Below are positions 25,671 through 36,999 of a stretch of DNA of 64,000 nt, piece after piece; position 1 is the stretch's first letter; the number at the start of each line of letters is the position of its first letter. The notes beneath the pieces are model-generated. The model did not search any database. It was not told the DNA's origin and was given only the letters and a program-made list of their open reading frames with translations. The translations under genes and the position numbers were made by a program. The stretch covers positions 2,632,501 through 2,696,500 of the forward strand of contig JAPTOF010000011.1 of the NCBI GenBank assembly GCA_028554755.1, given 5' to 3'. This DNA comes from Cordia subcordata (taxonomy: Eukaryota > Streptophyta > Magnoliopsida > Boraginales > Cordiaceae).

Positions 25671-27200
25671 AGGTGTTGGTTGCCTAAATTTTCGAAGCAG
25701 TAAAGATCAAAGACTTGAAGGATGGCCGAAAGTTGACAGTGAATAACTAGTGCTTGAAGCATGCATATGATTTGAGCAGGGCTCATGTGGAGACTTTAGT
25801 GTTTCATGACCTTATCTATGGAGATTGAAGATAAGTTGGTGACAGCATGGTAGTTAGCACTACTAGGAAGCAACCTAGGTTAAATTCTATCATTTTCATT
25901 TTTTGTTTCATTTTCCCTTTATTTCCTTTCTTTTGTTTCCTCCCACACAAAGTGTTGAGTCTCGAGCCCTTTTTTATTAGGATACACTTTGCTTATTATT
26001 TGTACATGCCAATGCAAGCTTGATTGGCAAATGTTACTAACCTTGTTCTTTGTGAGTGTTTGTGGTTTATTGAGTAATAGGGTTAGTAGTTGGATGGTTG
26101 ATCATTGGCATGGAAAGCTTTAAAGAGAATGCCAGGTCGTATCTATCCCTTCTCCACTTATTCCCCATCTATCTACCCCATCCCCATCACCCTTTCTTGA
26201 TTCATGATGATTATTTGCTTGTCGTGTGGTTATATTTTATTTGCTTGAGGACAAGCAAAGTTTAGGTTTAAGGGGTGTAGAATTTTGGTTCTTATTGTTT
26301 TATGTTTTATTAGGGTAGATTGCATTATTTTCTTTAAAATGGTGAAAATTTTTCAATGTTTGATGCATATAGAGTCGTTATCTCTTGGTTTATTGAAGTG
26401 TTGGCTATTGTGATTGATTCAATTAATTGTTGAACATAAGTTTGCATTGTGGGGAATAAACGGAATGGAGGGAGATCCAAGTCTTAGGGGGGATGCCCTT
26501 GAAAGTTATGGGGAGTAAGTGCCTTTAAGAATGCCCCTTGTAGCCACCCAATAGCTTGGTAGGAAAGAAAGTTGAAAAAAGATTGTTGACATGAGTGCCC
26601 CTTCCTTGATTGGTTCTTTTCAATGTGCCTAAGCCTTTCTTTTCTTTTCTTTTTGTTATGAAATGCAAAAATGCGAAGAATCCAAAAAAATTTGAAAAAG
26701 GCAAAAAGGTGCAAAAAGATGAAAAAGATTGAAAAATAAAAAAAATAAAAATCAAAAAAAGCAAAAGGAACAAGAAAGGTCAACAAATAAGTGCTCAAGT
26801 GACACAATGTCAACTTAGCACATGTTACCTCCTTTGTTCTTTTGTGTAATGTGAATAAGGCTCTTAACATCATTCTGTGAGCTATTGTGTTTGAACATTC
26901 CTTCTCTTCTTGTCTTTGAGGTTTTGTGCATGTTAGGGAGGCCATGTGCGTGCGTTGGAATCTTAAACTTGTGGTGGTTTGGCTACTAAGGAACTTCCCA
27001 CAAGGTATGAAGCCCTTTATGAGTAAGGGGAGGATCCAAAGGAGTTTAGGGAGCCCTCTACAATAGGAATGACCCCTTCATGCTCCTTAGGTTCAACTTG
27101 ATAGTGAATCAATCCCTTAGGCAACCCTTTATACCGACTTTGGAGATGAACTCAGGATTGGTCTTGCTTGGGGACAAGCAAGGAGAAGGTTTGAGGGTGT
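25671..27200 (+). other. 3' non-coding region of element A
   Basis: It contains the 'agcactactaggaagcaacc' landmark near 25857, 'ttgcttgaggacaagcaaag' near 26242, an A-rich 'tgaaaaagattgaaaaat' stretch at about 26690-26765 and a purine tract up to 27200. No env-like open frame survives. The layout parallels 19682-21270 of element B. Confidence 0.7.
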
Positions 27201-29086
27201 TGATGTGCTTCATTTTTTGTGCGCATTTGCATCATTAGTTGCTTATATTTTAGGGTGTTATAAGCTTATATGGTTGCATTAGTGTAGTACATTTGCTAGA
27301 ATAGGGCTAAAGCTAAGATAATGGTACATAGTTGAGTTTGATAGATAAACACTACTCTAAATGCATGTTTCGTTGTCTTAGGTGAGTTTTAGAGTAATGT
27401 CGGGCTTAGACGATAATGGGTGATGAAGATAGAAAATGCACAGGTCATGGAGAAAAGATTGGAGGCCAAAACAATAAAGAACAAATGAGAAAAGATGAAG
27501 CTGGATAACCTAAAGCAAGGACCGGTCCACCAGCTAGGTCAACCAGCCACTTCAGAAAGCACCATTGATCTGCTAGTTGACTGCCTCCCCTATTAGTCGA
27601 CTGGTAGGACTAGAGAGCTCTATTGTTTTACCAATCACCTGTACCCTAATAGCTGGTCGACCGGATAGGTCAACTGGTAGTACTGCAAAATCTATATAAA
27701 AGGCCTGATTTTTGCAGAAAAATTATCAATCATCTCACACATTCTTCACACTCACTTCTCACACACATAACCCTAATTCTCAGCCATCTCATACACACGT
27801 TTTCACATATTTCCCACTTGGATTCAAGCTTGTTTAGAGGGATTTAACAACTTTGGAGTGAGGATTTACTCAAATTTTGTACAAGGATAGCTAGGATGGA
27901 AAGGAAGTTTCATAATCTTTCTTTCATCCTATTTTCATTTATGTTTGAGTAGATTAGATTAGGGTAATTTAGCTTGTATAATGGGTTGATTAAACACTTT
28001 TATGTTATGGGATTTTCGTGGCTTATATCTATACATTATTTGTTCTTTATGATAATGGCTTTTTCTCATTACATGTCTATATGTTTGATTAAATGCCTAG
28101 ATAAGTAGTATAAGTATAAATTCAAGTTTGTTTGCTACAGAACACCTCTAATCCATCTAATATACATGTCTATGTGTTTATTTATGGATTGTATGAAGTG
28201 GGTTTGCATTGTTTATGTCTATGTGAGTATAAGCATGCCTTATGGTGAATATAACGCCAATGTTACCTATATGTTAGTACCCAACTGCTGCTATTAATGG
28301 TGTGAATCAAACATGATGATTTTTTGGTAATGAATAGGTCGACATATTCACAACACCATAGGTTAGAACATGTAGAAATGCGTATACAAAGTCTAATCCC
28401 GCTATTGTCAACCTTAGAACGACGATGCACGGTTTAGGACTAGTCTAGATTGAGTCCCCTTTAGTTTTAATCTAGCTACTAAGAGTCCAGATAGGTTTAA
28501 TCGACCTTAGTAACCCTAGGTCTTGGCTTTAAATCCAGTCAACAATTTAGGAGCTAGGGAAGGTTCGTTCTAGGTCACCTAAGAAGCTATTTTAGTCCTT
28601 CCTATGGTCCTAGGTCACAAGGACCACGTTACAGCTCTAAGAGTGCACACTTAGTGACAGACCCGCACCAAGTGCTAAGGATGAATTAGGATACTAGATA
28701 AGCGACGTAGTTATAGAGTATTACATAGATAAGCCATTTTCCATAATCCCATAGCATAAGAGTTGAGCATCACCCATTAGCAAGCACAAGTCGTCCCAAA
28801 CAGTTTCCATTAGTTATTCCTTCTCAATTAGCTGGTGTCCCACTTTCCCATTCCCAATTCCTATAGTATAGTTCCTTCTTTTTCTTTTGAGCTCCCGATA
28901 ATCCAAAAACACCAAAAATATACTTAGTTTTAGGTTTCTTTTAGGCACTTCCTAGAGCACACACGAATAGAATTCCTTCCATATAATAACCTCCCTGTGG
29001 TTCGACATCTACACTTGCACACACTATATTGCACTGATTCATGCACTTGCGGGTCTTTAAGGCTTGCACCTCTGGGGGCAACATCA
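27201..29086 (+). repeat. 3' LTR of element A
   Basis: It begins TGATGTGCTTC after the purine tract 'ggtttgagggtgt' and ends GGCAACATCA. A TATA box TATATAAAAG lies near 27693. The landmarks match the 5' LTR in order, with frequent transitions. Confidence 0.88.
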
Positions 29087-29997
29087 ACAACAAGCTTCAA
29101 TGTAAGTTGTAGAAAATTGTGAAGAAGTTTCATATTTCATGAAGTAATATAATTTGTTAATCTTTCTTGTGTATTATATTTGTGTTACTTTTAAACATAC
29201 AAGTAGTCATTTATTTGCTCGTGTTTTTCTTCTTTTTTCACTTGATATGTAGGTTACATATTCAGCAACTAGAGAACGATAACTCGAGAAAAATACAAGA
29301 AAGACACAAAGAGACTTTCCAAAAATGGTTTCACACACAAGTAAAATGATAATATACTGATATATTTGTCACTAACACGAGATTAGATGTTGATATGATT
29401 TCTTACTATCATTTAGATTTCTTTAAGGTGCAAGAGAGGAGGTGATTGTATAAACAATCAACTATTAAAATTTAGCATATGGCCTTAATTGACGAGTTTA
29501 TTGATTTGCAAGCCACCTTATAAATGGTTGGAGATTTAATGTAAAGCAAAGAGATGAGTTTCTAAAAACTCAAAATAGTGGAGTGCTAGTGAATCGAGAT
29601 GAGAGCACTGGCAATATTGATTATTTTTTATGTTTTAACTGATATATTAAGTTGAACAAACCTGGGGGAAATAATGTAGTTCTTTTTAAATGTCATTGGC
29701 GGAGTGCTTATCACAAAGGTAAAGAAAAAAAGATAGCTATGGATTTACTCTTGTGAAGGTGACCAAAAGATTAAAAACTGATGAATCTTCTATTTTATCA
29801 AGGCAAGCTCAACAAGTTTATTATGTAGATGATATCAAAGATCCTCACTGGAAAGTTTTTGTGAAGACGAAACCTCAAGGCTTTTATAATATGCCTCTTG
29901 AAGGAAATGATGATAAGCCATGTCAAGAAAATGAAGTTATTGATTCTATACTTCCTGCAACTTATGTTGAAGTAAATCTTTCAAGACTCGCTTGAAC
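29087..29997 (+). pseudogene. TNP2-type CACTA transposase, 3' part, relic
   Basis: This continues the transposase interrupted at 10916. From about 29580 it reads 'GVLVNRDESTGN', 'NNVVLFKCHW' (about 29670-29700), and 'SRQAQQVYYVDDIKDPHWKVFVKTKPQGFY' in two pieces at about 29800-29890. This is the DUF4216-type C-terminus of plant TNP2 proteins ('QA.QV.YV.D....W.VV'). It supports the view that the Athila element landed inside this gene. One frameshift lies near 29750. Confidence 0.75.
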
Positions 29998-30298
29998 AGC
30001 CACAAAAGTAGAGGAGTTTGATAACAAGCATGAAGAAGCATGACGAGCATGATAATACTACATTATCTATTGATTTTGACAATATTGATTCAAATTGATT
30101 GCCTTTCAAGGGTCAAATTGAGGCTTCAAATATTATGTCTTATTACTGACATTTATTTTCAATGTACTAATCATAATGGATTTTGTGTTTTATTTCTGTT
30201 TATTTTGAGGAATTATATCATATTTGTCACTAAAATTATCTTTGCTTTTGAAATTAGGTAACATTACTAAAATTGTCACTATATCCATTTTGTATTTT

Positions 30299-30428
30299 CA
30301 TATTTTGTTTACTTTTTTTTTTTTTGGGAAACCTCTACCCCCATGGGATCGAACCCAGAACCTCACACCTAAAGTGAAATAGTCTTAACGACTTGAGCTA
30401 TCCCTTAATCCCATATTTTGTTTACTTT
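30299..30428 (-). mobile_element. Short tRNA-derived SINE with target duplication
   Basis: On the minus strand the body (30326-30411) carries an A-box-like 'TAGCTCAAGTCGTTA' and a B box 'GGTTCGATCCC', and ends in a run of 13 A (poly-T at 30313-30325 on the plus strand). It is flanked by direct repeats 'catattttgtttacttt' on the left (30299-30315) and right (30412-30428), at least 14 bases of them perfect; the repeat overlaps the poly-T. Body length of about 86 bp plus the tail is short for a plant SINE. It lies in the right arm of the CACTA element. Confidence 0.88.
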
Positions 30429-30519
30429 ATAACTTATTAAACATAAGAAAGTTTTCAGATTTTTAATTATTATGATTGACTATGCCATCTTTTTTAATAC
30501 TATTATTATATTTATTTTT

Positions 30520-31342
30520 TATATGCAAGTGTCATTTATAAAATTGTCACTATTGATTTACTTTAGTGACAAATAATATTAAAAATAATAACTTGGTGAT
30601 AAACAACTTAGAATGTCACTACTATCACCATTAACACTAATGCTATTACAATGTGATAGAAAAAATAAATAAAATTCCTCATTTTTTTGCCACTAAAAAA
30701 ATTTTTACTTATGAGCTTTAAGTGATATTCATAAAATTGTCACTATTAATTAGATTTAGTGACAAATAGTTTTGGTGACCAATCTATCTCTATTAATTAG
30801 ATTTAGTGACAAATAGTTTTGTTAACCAAAATAATACAACATTAGTGTCAAATAACTTGAAATATAAATATCTTTACCATGAATAGTGACGATATCTATG
30901 CTATCACAACACATCTAATAAGCAAAATTCCTAATTATTTTGTAGTATCAATACAAAATTGTCACTAATATAATATTTGTAGTAAAAGAAATGAATTGTG
31001 AAAAATACAAGTACAATTGCGACAAATTATTTTAATTGTCACAAATGAGTATGCCATTAGTGACTCCTTTATATTTGTCATTAAAAAAATGTCACTACTT
31101 TAATGGCGAAATTATAGAAACACTAACGAAATTATCACTATTAATAACTTTTTGTGATGAAATTATAGTCATATTAACAAAATTGTCACTGTTAATATCT
31201 TTTAGTGACAAAAAATTATTTTGTCACAAATAATACAATATTAGTGACAGAGCTTTTAAAACATCACTGATATTGCTATTTTAATGATGATATTTATATC
31301 TTCACAAAAACATTATCACTAAATATTAAATTTCTTGTTGTG
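30520..31342 (+). repeat. Right CACTA subterminal repeats and terminus
   Basis: Dense GTGAC/GTCAC units, often as 'ttagtgacaaa' and 'aaattgtcacta', run to the inverted terminus TTTCTTGTTGTG. This mirrors the left array in reverse orientation. Confidence 0.85.
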
Positions 31343-31880
31343 ATCGTACAGTAGGTATTTACTTCCTTTTATCCCACTTTATTTCTTATGAAAAATTAAG
31401 CTCCCATCATCATTCTTTTGTTCCTGATATTTCTTCAAAGTAAAAAATTATAATATTTGCTTAGGCTATAAAGGTTTCTCATTTTCCAGCTAAAGCAAAA
31501 TATCATTCTATGCCAGCTACTAGCTAGAAATGCTTAGCTTCTAAGCAATTCATTTACGTAGGACAATCTTTTATTTAGACAACAAAATTGCCTTGTATAC
31601 TACAAGTAACCCGATTTTCCATGATTACATGGAACACAAAGAATTCGACTACTACCTTGTTAGTGATAAGATTCAATCAAGCCTGTTTCAAGCTACCTAT
31701 GTCCATAATTGCTTGATAGCTAGCAAACATTCACATTTAGCCATTTAGACACTTGCAATTTGACTATCTATTTGGAAGCTTTTCCCCTCATTTTTAAAAG
31801 AAGGATTAATAATGGTTTACCACTTATCGCCAATGATAACTCAAACTAAGGATTTGTAAATTTTAAATGAGGGGTGCTAC
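31343..31880. other. Spacer between the CACTA and copia elements
   Basis: No gene or repeat is recognised. The last five bases, GCTAC at 31876-31880, are the left target duplication of the copia element. Confidence 0.5.
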
Positions 31881-33692
31881 TGTAAGGAGATTATTTCTGT
31901 ATATTTCTTAGGAAAAGTTAACATCAATGTACACAAGAATAGGATTCACTCAATCCCTAATCACCAGAAGGATCATGTGTTGACTTTACAAGAAAGGTAA
32001 GTGATATATGGCAATCCCTATTGTACAGTGATGTGTGTCATTTGTGTGTGGTTGCATCTAGTTTTTGCATGCATATTTATGGGTGTTTAGAGCTTAATTG
32101 AGTATAGAGTTTATGCATAATTGTTAATATTTGTACATAATGTATTTCGATGCATAAATGCTACACTAAGTATTATATTTCATGTTTTGAAAGGGTTCGA
32201 ACTTACATGAGGAAGAAATAAGCTAAAAGATAAAGATCGAAAGAAAAGAATGAAGAATTGAGCATTTTGACCCAGCTGGTTGACCTTGGAGAAGAGCCAG
32301 TCGACCAGCTAGGTCAACCGGCTACCCTAGAGAACTTATTAGTTGACTGGCTACCCTAGGGAACTTAGAAATTCTATCTGTCAAGATGCCCTCCAGAGCT
32401 AGTCAACTTGACCAGAAAGCTATCCAATTTAGCTGGTTGAGGTCATCAAGGAGCCAGTCAACCGGTGGAACCCGATAACATCTATAAATAGCTCATTTCA
32501 GCTCATTTATAGGGGATGAGCTTAATTTTCTTAAACCCTAATAAACCCTAACCCTTTACCTACTTCACCAAACACCCAAAACCATCATCCCACACCAAAC
32601 CACGCTAGGATGAAGCTTGAAACAAAAGATTGAAGGAATTTTTTTTGGTTTTGAGTAAGGGTTTGAAGGGGAGTTCCTTGATCCTTTTCTTATTCTTGTA
32701 AATATGCTTTGTAATTAAGTTAGGTTGATTGATGTTGTATATTATATTAAGGCTTTGAATAAAGGATTTGTGTATATTTTTGGCTCTTAATACATGTTGT
32801 TTACATAAATATATGGCATGATTCAATATGTCTATGTATTAGAAATCAACATGTCTATATGTTTGTTAAAATGCCTAAGTGGTGTACATGTGTTATTTGT
32901 GCTTCAAATGCTCTTATCTACTTATATGGGTGATGTGATTGTACTTAATCTATGACTTTGCTTTGTACATTAGGCTTTAGCTTTAAATCCAGCTAATAGG
33001 TTACATGCTATGCTTAGTTGAGTTTAGGTGCTAGTCCTTGGCTTTAAACCCAACCAAGTGGATAAGTTAACCTAGACTAGAGTATCCCTCACCCACGTTA
33101 GTGTTGGTTAATCGAGCCTTAATGTCACGTAGTGTTTAGGTCCTATTCCTTGGCTTTATACTCAACCAAGAGGATAAGTTCTAAGCACGAATTGCATAGG
33201 CTAGGAGGGATTAGCCCTTAGCTTTAAACCCAGCTAACAGGTTGAACCACTAGTATTGGCTAAGAGACCCCCAATCAACACAATGACAATGGAAGTCATA
33301 AGCCATAGACAGACCTAATCTGTGATCATAGCCCGAGCCTAATTGCAATGCAATCACCCTAGGTCCCCTTCCTCTTTGTTAGGTTTCCTTCCTTAGTTTG
33401 GTACCTTTAAGCTCCTCTATAGTTTAGGTTTATTTTCCTTTTCTAGAGCTCCCTTCCATCCTAAAGAAAGCACACACACACACGTAGCTAGCTTTAAGCA
33501 CCCAAGCACATAAAGGCCAAACTAAGGTAGCCTCACTGTGAAGACAATATCCACACTCGAATCCGCTATACCACGAATGATCCATACGCTTATGGGTGTA
33601 AAACTCGACACGATCATATAGCTTTACAATTTATGTGGTCACACTAGCATATATTTAGTTGTCTATCAATAATGACTAAGGTAGGTTTAACA
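31881..33692 (-). repeat. 3' LTR of the copia element, split by a solo LTR
   Basis: The two pieces, 31881-32028 and 33617-33692, together match the intact LTR at 38494-38714. The join at 'ctattgta...gctttac' is confirmed by the intact copy, which reads continuously there. Confidence 0.9.
32029..33616 (+). mobile_element. Solo LTR of the element B family
   Basis: It begins TGATGTGTGT and ends CTCGACACGATCA, as in the B LTRs. It has the U3 'gtcgaccagctaggtcaaccggc' region near 32296, a TATA box TATAAATAG near 32483, the telo-box near 32543, and four hairpin modules near 32973, 33036, 33148 and 33217. The flanking 5-mers TACAG (32024-32028) and TATAG (33617-33621) form a target duplication with one transition. 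There is no interior sequence, so it arose by recombination between LTRs. Confidence 0.92.
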
Positions 33693-33978
33693 CCCCTCAC
33701 AATCTGATGGGTTGCCAAACACATGTAGCTTGTCATGTAAGAATTCAAAGCACAGTTTATACACATGCTTAGTGAATATGTCCGTGATTTGATCTATTAT
33801 CCCAATATACTAAACCTTTAATATGCCATCTTGAACTTTATCTCAGACAACGTGAACATCAATGTCAATGTGCTTAGTCCTATTGTGAATTATGGGATTA
33901 GATGCCATATAAATAGAACTAATATTGTCACAAAACATGAATGGGGCTTATGGCAGCGAAACATGGAGAAACTTGAAG

Positions 33979-34427
33979 GGTGCGTTTGGATTGCCTGTTT
34001 TCTGTTTTCATTTTCATGGAAAATGAAAATTAGGATAGAAAACTCATTTTGTTAACCATTTTTGTTTTCATTTTCAGAAAACAGAAAATAGTTTTATAAG
34101 AAAATAGGAAACATCAAAAAAGTGTTTTATCTGAAAACAAGGTAACAATTTTGTAAATAACTCTAAAATATTTAGAAAACAAGGTAGCAGTTTTGTAAAT
34201 AATTCTAAAAATTTTAAAAATAAGGTGGCAATTTTGTAAATAACTCTAAAAGATTTAGAAAATAAGGTGGCAGTTTTGTAAATAAACATAAAAAAACAAA
34301 ACACTTTTAGTAACCAAACATATTTTCTAAATTTTAGAAAATAGAAAATGAAAATTGTTTTTAGAAAATGAAAATAGAAATTGAAAACTGAAAAATGAAA
34401 ATAGAAAATGCAAACCAAACGCAACCT
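33979..34427. mobile_element. MITE with GGTGCGTTTGG termini, inside copia RNase H
   Basis: The left end GGTGCGTTTGGATTG faces a right end whose reverse complement is AGGTTGCGTTTGG. A 3-bp duplication AAG flanks it (33976-33978 and 34428-34430), which would fit a PIF/Harbinger-type insertion. Removing the element and one AAG restores a continuous copia frame on the minus strand. The interior is AT-rich and non-coding, with a tandem repeat at 34139-34285. Confidence 0.75.
34139..34285. repeat. 41-42 bp tandem repeat, about 3.5 copies, within the MITE
   Basis: Copies start at 34139, 34181, 34222 and 34264, each beginning AAGGTRRCARTTTTGTAAAT. They differ by a few substitutions; the last is partial. 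Confidence 0.9.
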
Positions 34428-36999
34428 AAGATGTGCATAACCCAAAGCATTTCTGAAGTGAAAGGTGACATTGCCCTACATTTAGCTTCAGAGCTTGATT
34501 TAAAGACCATTGTTTGTTTCTTGGAACTTCAAGCAATGAGATTAGAGCCAAGATAGATGGCATAACCAGTAGTGGATCGTCGAGTAGTCGGGCAACTCGC
34601 CTAATCAGCATCACTGTACCTAAAAAGACAAAGGTCATAACCAAGCTGAAACAAAAGGCCATGAGTCAAGGTGTGTTTGACGTATTTTAAGATACGTTTA
34701 GCAGCAATGAGGTACTCTTGATGGGTTCATGCATATATTGGCAGATGGAGTTGACAGCAGAAGATATATTAGGAAGTGTCATAATCAAATATCGTAGGAC
34801 GCCAACCATACATTTGAATTCTGTAGGGTCTTCAAGAAGAGCACTTTCTGAGCTAGCAAGGTGAGAGCCACTAGTTGGCGTAGTGACAGGCTTTGCACCA
34901 TCGAGATTAAATTGGTCAATAAATGAACCGCACATTTTGTTTGAGTCAAAAGTAGGCTGCTATCATGTTGGTGCATCCTAAAAAATAATGTAAAAAGCCT
35001 GAATCCTTCATCTCAAGGCTTTAGAGAGCAATCGAATAAGAGATTTCATATGTTCAATATGACTGTTAGTCAAAATTAAATCATTAACGTACAGAAGAAT
35101 AATGAGAAAACGAGTTGATGTGTGTTGAATAAACAACGAAGCGTCATGTTTTGAGTGGCTGAACCCATGAGCTAATAGGAAAGAGCTAAACTTTTGATAC
35201 CAAGCTTGAAGAGCCTATTTGAGCCCATAAAGTGACTTGTGGAGTTTGCACACATAACCCGGATGGTTAGCATCGACAAACCTTAGGCGTTGTTGCATGT
35301 AAACTGTTTCAGAGAGATCCCCATGTATGAAGGCATTCTTGACGTCAAGCTAACGTGAAGGCCATTGATTTGCAAGAGCAAGAGAGAGTACAAGACGTAT
35401 GGTTGCTGGACAAACCATAGGACTAAATGTGTCATCGTAGTCTCTCCTAGGTTGCTGATTATAGCCTTTGGCCCCTAACCGGGCCTTATATCTTCTAATA
35501 GTATCATCTGATTGCTGTTTGACTCCATAGAGCCGCTTGCATCCAACGATATTCATGTGTGGAGCTGGAGGAATTAAAGACCACGTGCCATTTTTTATCA
35601 AAGCATCAATTTCTTCATAAATCACAGTATGCCAATGAGCATATTTGTTTGCTTGCGTGAAGCAAGTAGGTTCAATTTGAGAGCCATTAGTGGAGCTCAA
35701 GTAACATGCAGGCAAAGGATGGCGTATGGCAAGAAAACATTTTGGTCGATACGTGTCGTCCATTGATCGAGTAACCATGTGATGATGGCGCTGAGATGCT
35801 GAAAGTAAAGCTTCAACATGCTGAGTCATAGAACCTCCATCAACAAGAGTACAAGAATCATTCGAATGCATAAGGTCTGAAGTAAGAGGTGTAGATTGTA
35901 ATGCATCATGGTCCACATGGTGCTCAATTTCATGAGTAATATCATATATAGGTGATGATTCATGGACCCCATAGTTCTCAGCTGGTGGATTAGGAATAGT
36001 TGACTTATTAGACGGAGGCCCACGTGGTGAGCTTACTTCAACTCTAGATGGTGCTTGAACAGCATGTGGTAAATGATTAGAGTCATCATGCTGTACGGAC
36101 GTTGCATCCATAGAGGAGGGCGCAGCTAGGAACTTCTTTAATCGAAATAAGGGAGATGGGCATTCATTGGCTTGTGCTTGTGTAATACCAAGACATTTAC
36201 TTTCATAAAAGACCACATGCCGTGATATGAAAATCCGTCCAGTTATAGAAGCGAAGCATTGATAACCCTTGTGACGAGGACTATAGCCCAAAAAAATGCA
36301 AGCTTTGCTTTTGAATTCCAGCTTATTTCTCCCAAAGTTAGTGAGACAAGAATAGCATAGACATCCAAAAACATGTAGTATAGAATAGTCTGAAGGATGT
36401 CCATATAATAATTCATAAGGAGTGTGATGTGCAAGAACTGTCGTGGGAAGCCGATTGATAAGGTACACAGCAGTAGACATAGCATGATCCGAAAACTGTG
36501 AAGGCAAGTTGCTATGGGCAAGTAATGTAAGACTAGTCTTGACAATATGGCGGTGCTTGTGTTTTGCCACTCCATTTTGAGCCAATGTGCATGGACAAGA
36601 AAGACGTTGTACTACGCCTTTTTTCTCGAGCAATTAAGTTATAGAATGAGCAAGAAATTCCCCTCCACCATCACATTATAAATATTTGATTTTTGAATTG
36701 CACAAGTTCTCAACCATGTCCATGAAATTAGGTAATATTGTAGTGACATTAGATTTCCTATGCATAAGAAAATACCAAATAAATATGCTATAATCATCAA
36801 TTAACACCAAAAAAAAACAAAATCCATTAAGTGATTGTTAGGGCAGGCCTCTAGACATCACAGTGAACAATGTTTAATAATGTAGAAAAGTGTTGTACAT
36901 TTGAATCAAATGGTAGACGATGGCTCTTCCCTAACTGACGACTATTACAAGGTGTATGAGAATTAGAAATCTGGAAAGAAAGCTCCTTATTGAGAGATG

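Larger units (their letters stand above)
10917..29086 (+). mobile_element. Athila-like Ty3/Gypsy LTR retrotransposon (element A), with element B nested inside
   Basis: Two related LTRs (10917-12777 and 27201-29086) begin TGATGTGCTTC and end CAACATCA, giving TGATGT..ACATCA terminal inverted repeats. A primer-binding site of the tRNA-Asp type lies just inside the 5' LTR. Gag, protease, reverse transcriptase, RNase H and integrase relics follow in Gypsy order. The protease-RT junction is broken by element B. The flanking 5-mers are GCAAT and ACAAC: they share only a CAA core, so the target duplication is decayed or absent. The element lies within the TNP2-like gene. Without element B it would be about 11 kb, in the Athila size range. 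Confidence 0.88.
3533..31342 (+). mobile_element. CACTA (En/Spm) DNA transposon, interrupted by nested retrotransposons
   Basis: The left terminus reads CACTACAAGAAATT at 3533 and the right terminus is the inverted form ending TTTCTTGTTGTG at 31342, so the right end is CACAA rather than CACTA. Both ends carry dense subterminal GTGAC/GTCAC repeats. Inside are relics of the two usual CACTA genes: a TNPA/Transposase_24-type gene (minus, 4449-5810) and a TNP2-type transposase (plus, 8370-10916 and 29087-29997). Removing the nested 18.2-kb Athila insertion leaves about 9.6 kb, normal for an autonomous CACTA element. The expected 3-bp target duplication is not seen (ACT on the left, ATC on the right). 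All genes are broken, so the element is dead. Confidence 0.85.
33693..36990 (-). pseudogene. copia pol relic: integrase, reverse transcriptase, RNase H
   Basis: A 427-codon open stretch (36633 to 35350) covers the integrase C-terminal half ('HTPYELLYGHPSDYSILHVFG', 'FLGYSPRHKGYQCF') and the N-terminal part of the reverse transcriptase ('RYKARLGAKGYNQQ', 'DTFSPMVCPATIRLVLSLA'). The RT continues with stops down to 34690: '[11 protein letters not shown]' (about 35315-35345), 'YGLK' and 'LILLYVNDL', where the usual YVDD reads YVND. A copia-type 'ATPTSG'-like region and the RNase H follow. RNase H is split by the MITE and resumes at about 33960 with 'MFCDNISSIYMASNP' and 'HIDVDVHVVRDKVQDG'. YVND in place of YVDD would abolish polymerase activity. 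Upstream, the integrase core (36990 to 36633) is heavily decayed. Confidence 0.88.

Noticed and set aside
10912..29091. A clean 5-bp target duplication for element A
   Set aside because: The flanks are GCAAT and ACAAC and share only three central bases, so I do not claim one.
30326..30411. A functional tRNA gene on the minus strand
   Set aside because: A and B boxes are present, but there is no full cloverleaf. A poly(A) tail and flanking direct repeats show a retroposed SINE.
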